48,774 bases of DNA, from positions 1-48,774 of IMG/VR virus record IMGVR_UViG_3300036979_000438. One strand, given 5' to 3'. Each line of letters starts with the position of its first letter. Position 1 is the first letter of the stretch. Below, piece by piece: positions 46,365 through 48,774 of this stretch. Position numbers and translations under genes: made by a program. The notes beneath the pieces were generated by a model. The model did not search any database. It had not been told where the DNA came from and saw nothing but the letters and a program-made list of their open reading frames with translations. Origin of the DNA: a virus.

Positions 46365-46960
46365 GCTACACAGATGCCGTCATCGGGGTGCTGGAACGGG
46401 CCGTGATGACCCGTGCCGACACCACCGACGAACTCCCCATGCTCGCTGTCATGCTCGGAAAGCGTGAAGCAATCGTGGTGTCGTCAGACGGCCGGCATCA
46501 GACCCCCGGTGCGTTTCTGGACGACGTGTGGTGCGCGTGTCGTCACCTTGTGGACCCTGTGGCGGTTGGAATGGTCGCAGAGTTCTTCATCCGGCCTGTC
46601 CGTGACGACGACAAGCAAAGTTTCCAGCCTGGGTCGTTGCGTGCCGCTGCTGTCTACGACCCGGAAGTAGTGACCGGGTGGGGTGGCATGGTCGCGTCGC
46701 TTGACACAGAGGGTGCGATGCCGCTTGTGTGGTCGTTGCACGTCAGCGACGACGGGCTACGCATGGTGGAACGCGAGGACTCCGGGGCGGTGCTGCTGTC
46801 GAAGCAGATGACTGCCCGCCTGTTGGTGCTGCTCAACGAGGCACCGTCAGGGTCGAACAAGCTCACCTGTGAGGACCGGCGTGTCCTGTTCGAGTACGTC
46901 CGTGACAGCCTGCCGGCCATCGGTCTGCTCGCTGACCGGATCGAACGCGCCAAGCTTTAG
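46361..46960 (+). CDS. Conserved-type hypothetical protein, last rightward gene
   Basis: A 199-aa protein. Helical start (DAVIGVLERAVMTRADTTDE), beta core (LAVMLGKREAIVVSSDGRH, PLVWSLHVSDDGLRMVERED), helical end (RRVLFEYVRDSLPAIGLLAD). ATGA start. Its stop codon shares bases with the stop of the convergent ParB-like gene, with no terminator between. Unknown. Confidence 0.5.
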   Translation: MSYTDAVIGVLERAVMTRADTTDELPMLAVMLGKREAIVVSSDGRHQTPGAFLDDVWCACRHLVDPVAVGMVAEFFIRPVRDDDKQSFQPGSLRAAAVYDPEVVTGWGGMVASLDTEGAMPLVWSLHVSDDGLRMVEREDSGAVLLSKQMTARLLVLLNEAPSGSNKLTCEDRRVLFEYVRDSLPAIGLLADRIERAKL

Positions 46961-47571
46961 GCCGACGCGTCCAGGGCGAGCTGCATGACCACCTGGGCGT
47001 TCGTGTCCAGACCCCAACGGGCCCGTAGGTCGGCCAACGCTGCGGTGAGTCGGTCGTAGTCAGCCAACGCATACGGGAGAACCATTGTGCGTAGGTCCAT
47101 GCCGTCCCACATCGCGCCGGGAGGCTGCTCGACGGGGCCAGGACCATCGTCGGCACCTTGGGTGTCGTTGGTGTCGGGCAGGACGAACGGTTCAGGGTCG
47201 AACCCTGTGCCGGCAAGACCCAAGTCGGTGTCTGTGAGCGAATCAAGCAGCTCGGACAGCAACGCGTCGTCGTAGACCGCCAGGTCTGCGGTCCGGTTGT
47301 CGGACAGAAGGATGCGGCGGGCCTGTTCGTCGTCGCAATCAACCCATTGGACAGACGGACACGCCGACAGACCGACGTTCTTCGCTGCGAGGCTGCGATG
47401 GTTGCCGATGAGGACGTACCCGGTGGACGTTTGGGCGACGACGGTGCCGAACCAGCCGTTCTGCCGGATGGATTCCTCGATAGTCGCTACGTCGCCACGG
47501 CGCGGGTTGTCAGGATGCGGCCGTAGCCGGTCCCACGCTACGTCTGTCTCATGCACGACCGGGTTGGTCAC
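46957..47571 (-). CDS. ParB-like nuclease-domain protein
   Basis: A 204-aa protein. Residues 1-100 follow the ParB/Srx pattern: LRPHPDNPRRGDVATIEESI, GWFGTVVAQTSTGYVLIGNHR (GNHR in place of the usual G.RR), then ARRILLSDNRTADLAVYDDA. Phage proteins with this domain often accompany DNA methyltransferases and may cut, bind or sense DNA using CTP. The C-terminal part (AMWDGMDLRTMVLPYALADY) is of unknown fold. Coupled to the HTH gene upstream. Confidence 0.75.
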   Translation of the reverse strand: MTNPVVHETDVAWDRLRPHPDNPRRGDVATIEESIRQNGWFGTVVAQTSTGYVLIGNHRSLAAKNVGLSACPSVQWVDCDDEQARRILLSDNRTADLAVYDDALLSELLDSLTDTDLGLAGTGFDPEPFVLPDTNDTQGADDGPGPVEQPPGAMWDGMDLRTMVLPYALADYDRLTAALADLRARWGLDTNAQVVMQLALDASA

Positions 47572-47861
47572 ACCTGGACGCCGGCACGGCGGGCGTTACG
47601 GATGATGCGGCCCACCGCGTCGTAGGTCAGGTCGGTGCCTGCGGCGTCGTTCATCAGATCGGCCAACTGCTTGTGGGTGTAGCCGTGGTCGTACATGGCG
47701 ACGACCACGTCGTCCCGCTTCGCGTACAGGGCGTCAGTCTCGCTCAGACGCTTCGCGAGGGATGCGAGCTCATGCTCCAGGTCTGCGAGCGGTGCGGGGC
47801 CGTTGTCGCCGCCGACACCGACGTTGCGGCGGCGCTTGGTGGTTGCGGTCTTGTCAGTCAT
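47568..47861 (-). CDS. HTH-like DNA-binding protein
   Basis: A 97-aa protein. A basic N-terminus (KTATTKRRRNVG), a coiled-coil helix (LADLEHELASLAKRLSETDA) and a C-terminal helix-turn-helix (HKQLADLMNDAAGTDLTYDA, VGRIIRNARRAG). ATGA overlap with the ParB-like gene, so the two may work on the same DNA. Confidence 0.55.
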   Translation of the reverse strand: MTDKTATTKRRRNVGVGGDNGPAPLADLEHELASLAKRLSETDALYAKRDDVVVAMYDHGYTHKQLADLMNDAAGTDLTYDAVGRIIRNARRAGVQV

Positions 47862-47906
47862 GGTCCGGCAGCATACAGGCTAGCGGTGTCGGGTTGTGTA
47901 AGCGGT

Positions 47907-48260
47907 TCATCCTTGGAACCGTCGAGAAGCTGCTTCGGTGCGGAGAGCTTCGATCCTGGTCCGGTAGGTGCGTAGCGCCTCGGAAGTGGATGCACGCTTC
48001 GCTTCTGCGATCTTCCAGATGCGGAACTCCTCGCCCGACGCAACGACACAGCGGGATTCGCGTTCCGACGCGGTCATCTTGCGGCCCGTGTTGGCGAGCC
48101 CGACAAGACAATGGGCGTACACCAGCTTGTAGCTCGCTTCTGCCACAGCGGCTTCCTCGGAATCACGCCGGTACTGCTCGGTGGCTTCCTCCAAAGCCTC
48201 TGCGAGACGGTTGAGTTCTTCCTCGACCTCTAGCGGTGAGCGGGGACGGTGCTTGTTCAT
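47907..48260 (-). CDS. Coiled-coil phage protein of recombination region
   Basis: A 117-aa helical protein: VEEELNRLAEALEEATEQYR, EAAVAEASYKLVYAHCL, then EAKRASTSEALRTYRTRIEA. It resembles small coiled-coil proteins often found next to ERF/RecT and SSB genes in actinobacteriophages; role unknown. Confidence 0.5.
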   Translation of the reverse strand: MNKHRPRSPLEVEEELNRLAEALEEATEQYRRDSEEAAVAEASYKLVYAHCLVGLANTGRKMTASERESRCVVASGEEFRIWKIAEAKRASTSEALRTYRTRIEALRTEAASRRFQG

Positions 48261-48706
48261 TCGGGTTCTCCCATCTTCACGATCATCGCCCTGCCGGTCA
48301 CAGAGATACGCCAGACCTCGCGGTCATGGCCCGAGTCGGCGTCCTCGCGTGTGATGCCGGCCGGTTCGATGTACCCGGCCTGTCGGAGCTCGGAAGCACG
48401 CTTCCAGAAGCACACACCTGGGCGGTTCAGTCCGGCCACGGTAGCGGCTTCGGCGTCGGTGCAGTCCTGGCGGTGCCAGACCCACAGGAGCTTGTGGCGG
48501 TGGCTGTTGCGACGTATGTCAGCGAACCTTGACCCTTCGCGCTGTCGCACCTTGTCGGCTGCGGCCCTCGATGTTGCCGGGTCGTCGGGGCGGGCCATGA
48601 CGGTGCTGCCCTCGGGTGGGGTGAAGGTGCCGGTGCCGTGACAATGCGGACAGGGGTCCGGGGCTGGCGGGTCGAACAGGGACGGGGTGCTGTTGGTTTC
48701 TTCCAT
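48257..48706 (-). CDS. Winged-helix protein with zinc motif at N-terminus
   Basis: A 149-aa protein. The N-terminus has PCPHCHGTGTFTPP (half of a zinc-knuckle), then the common phage segment ARPDDPATSRAAADKV, followed by a winged-helix-like domain: TDAEAATVAGLNRPGVCFWKR, ELRQAGYIEPAG, EVWRISVTGRAMI. I chose the ATG at 48706. Probably a MarR-like DNA-binding regulator or replication accessory. ATGA-coupled to the next gene. Confidence 0.6.
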   Translation of the reverse strand: MEETNSTPSLFDPPAPDPCPHCHGTGTFTPPEGSTVMARPDDPATSRAAADKVRQREGSRFADIRRNSHRHKLLWVWHRQDCTDAEAATVAGLNRPGVCFWKRASELRQAGYIEPAGITREDADSGHDREVWRISVTGRAMIVKMGEPE

Positions 48707-48743
48707 ACCCACACCCTAGCCAACCCGACACGACTAGTGGTGC

Positions 48744-48774
48744 TTATCTGATGAGGTCGAGCTCCTTGGCGTCC
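48744..48774 (-). CDS. Partial leftward gene, C-terminal codons only
   Basis: At the right edge an open minus-strand frame reads ...DAKELDLIR then TAA (48746-48744). It lies 38 bases before the winged-helix gene in the same direction, consistent with the end of an operon gene. Nothing more can be said from 9 codons. Confidence 0.3.
   Translation of the reverse strand, partial: DAKELDLIR

Noticed and set aside
1-48774. tRNA genes
   Set aside because: I noticed no cloverleaf with a GGTTCGA-type T arm and CCA-end context on either strand; a tRNAscan-SE run would be needed to exclude them.
1-48774. Integrase, excise or lysogeny repressor module
   Set aside because: No tyrosine or serine recombinase motifs were seen. 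The RHH protein alone does not establish a temperate lifestyle, and the missing sequence beyond the edges could hold one.
1-48774. Complete circular or terminally redundant genome
   Set aside because: The left edge cuts a rightward gene and the right edge a leftward one, and neither could continue across a joined end; I saw no matching terminal sequences.

Overview
This window is most of the genome of a tailed phage (Caudoviricetes, siphovirus-type) of a high-GC Gram-positive, most likely Actinomycetota, host. The reasons are very high GC, frequent GTG starts, genes packed by ATGA/GTGA overlaps, a WhiB-family regulator, an amidase endolysin, and a complete long-tailed morphogenesis set: large terminase, portal, MuF, protease, capsid, head-tail connectors, major tail protein, frameshifted tail chaperones, tape measure, distal tail, Gp37-like protein, collar-domain fibre and a giant fibre. 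I saw no tRNA, rRNA, CRISPR array, integrase or DNA polymerase. Both edges cut genes: an ERF recombinase C-terminus on the left and the last codons of a leftward gene on the right.

Layout. (1) 1-2.3 kb, rightward: end of an ERF annealing protein, a beta-class DNA methyltransferase, a hairpin terminator, a secreted lysozyme/transglycosylase-like protein and three tiny proteins. (2) 2.3-27.7 kb, leftward: the structural and lysis operon, running from large terminase (27.7 kb) to the 2105-residue collagen/LamG-like fibre (8.9-2.5 kb). (3) 27.7-32.6 kb, leftward: small early-type genes (WhiB, SSB, two more methyltransferases, a four-member family of small 'LW-tail' coiled-coil proteins, micro-membrane proteins). 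It starts at a ribbon-helix-helix gene whose promoter is covered by three copies of a 17-bp direct repeat, a probable autoregulatory operator. (4) 32.7-46.96 kb, rightward: an extremely GC-rich accessory region. (5) 46.96-48.77 kb, leftward: ParB-like, HTH, coiled-coil and winged-helix proteins.

The most unusual part is region 4. Short operons are separated by non-coding spacers, and seven times the same start module appears: a TTGCRN -35, a 16-18 bp spacer, a TAGAGT/TACGGT -10, then (in six of seven, exactly 7 bases later) AGTC followed at once by a 7-8 bp hairpin with an ACCG/ACCC/ACAA-type loop. The stems differ in sequence, but both arms change together, so the RNA structure is what is conserved. 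By position the hairpin would lie at the extreme 5' end of each mRNA. Six of the operons end in strong hairpin terminators, four of them sharing a TTCGCGTT tail. The spacers also share GTGAGTGACCC elements, a TTTTTGGGTCCAG module, long GC palindromes and a large excess of GAGCTC. One cassette encodes a short homologue of the DNA polymerase III beta clamp. Most other products are unknown small proteins, many with CxxC zinc motifs and some exported.

Working together: the left operon builds and releases virions. The central leftward operon supplies SSB, methyltransferases and regulators under the RHH protein. The right-hand cassettes look like a coordinately controlled regulon of host-takeover or accessory genes. 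Assignments rest on reading the sequence and family knowledge; no searches were run.
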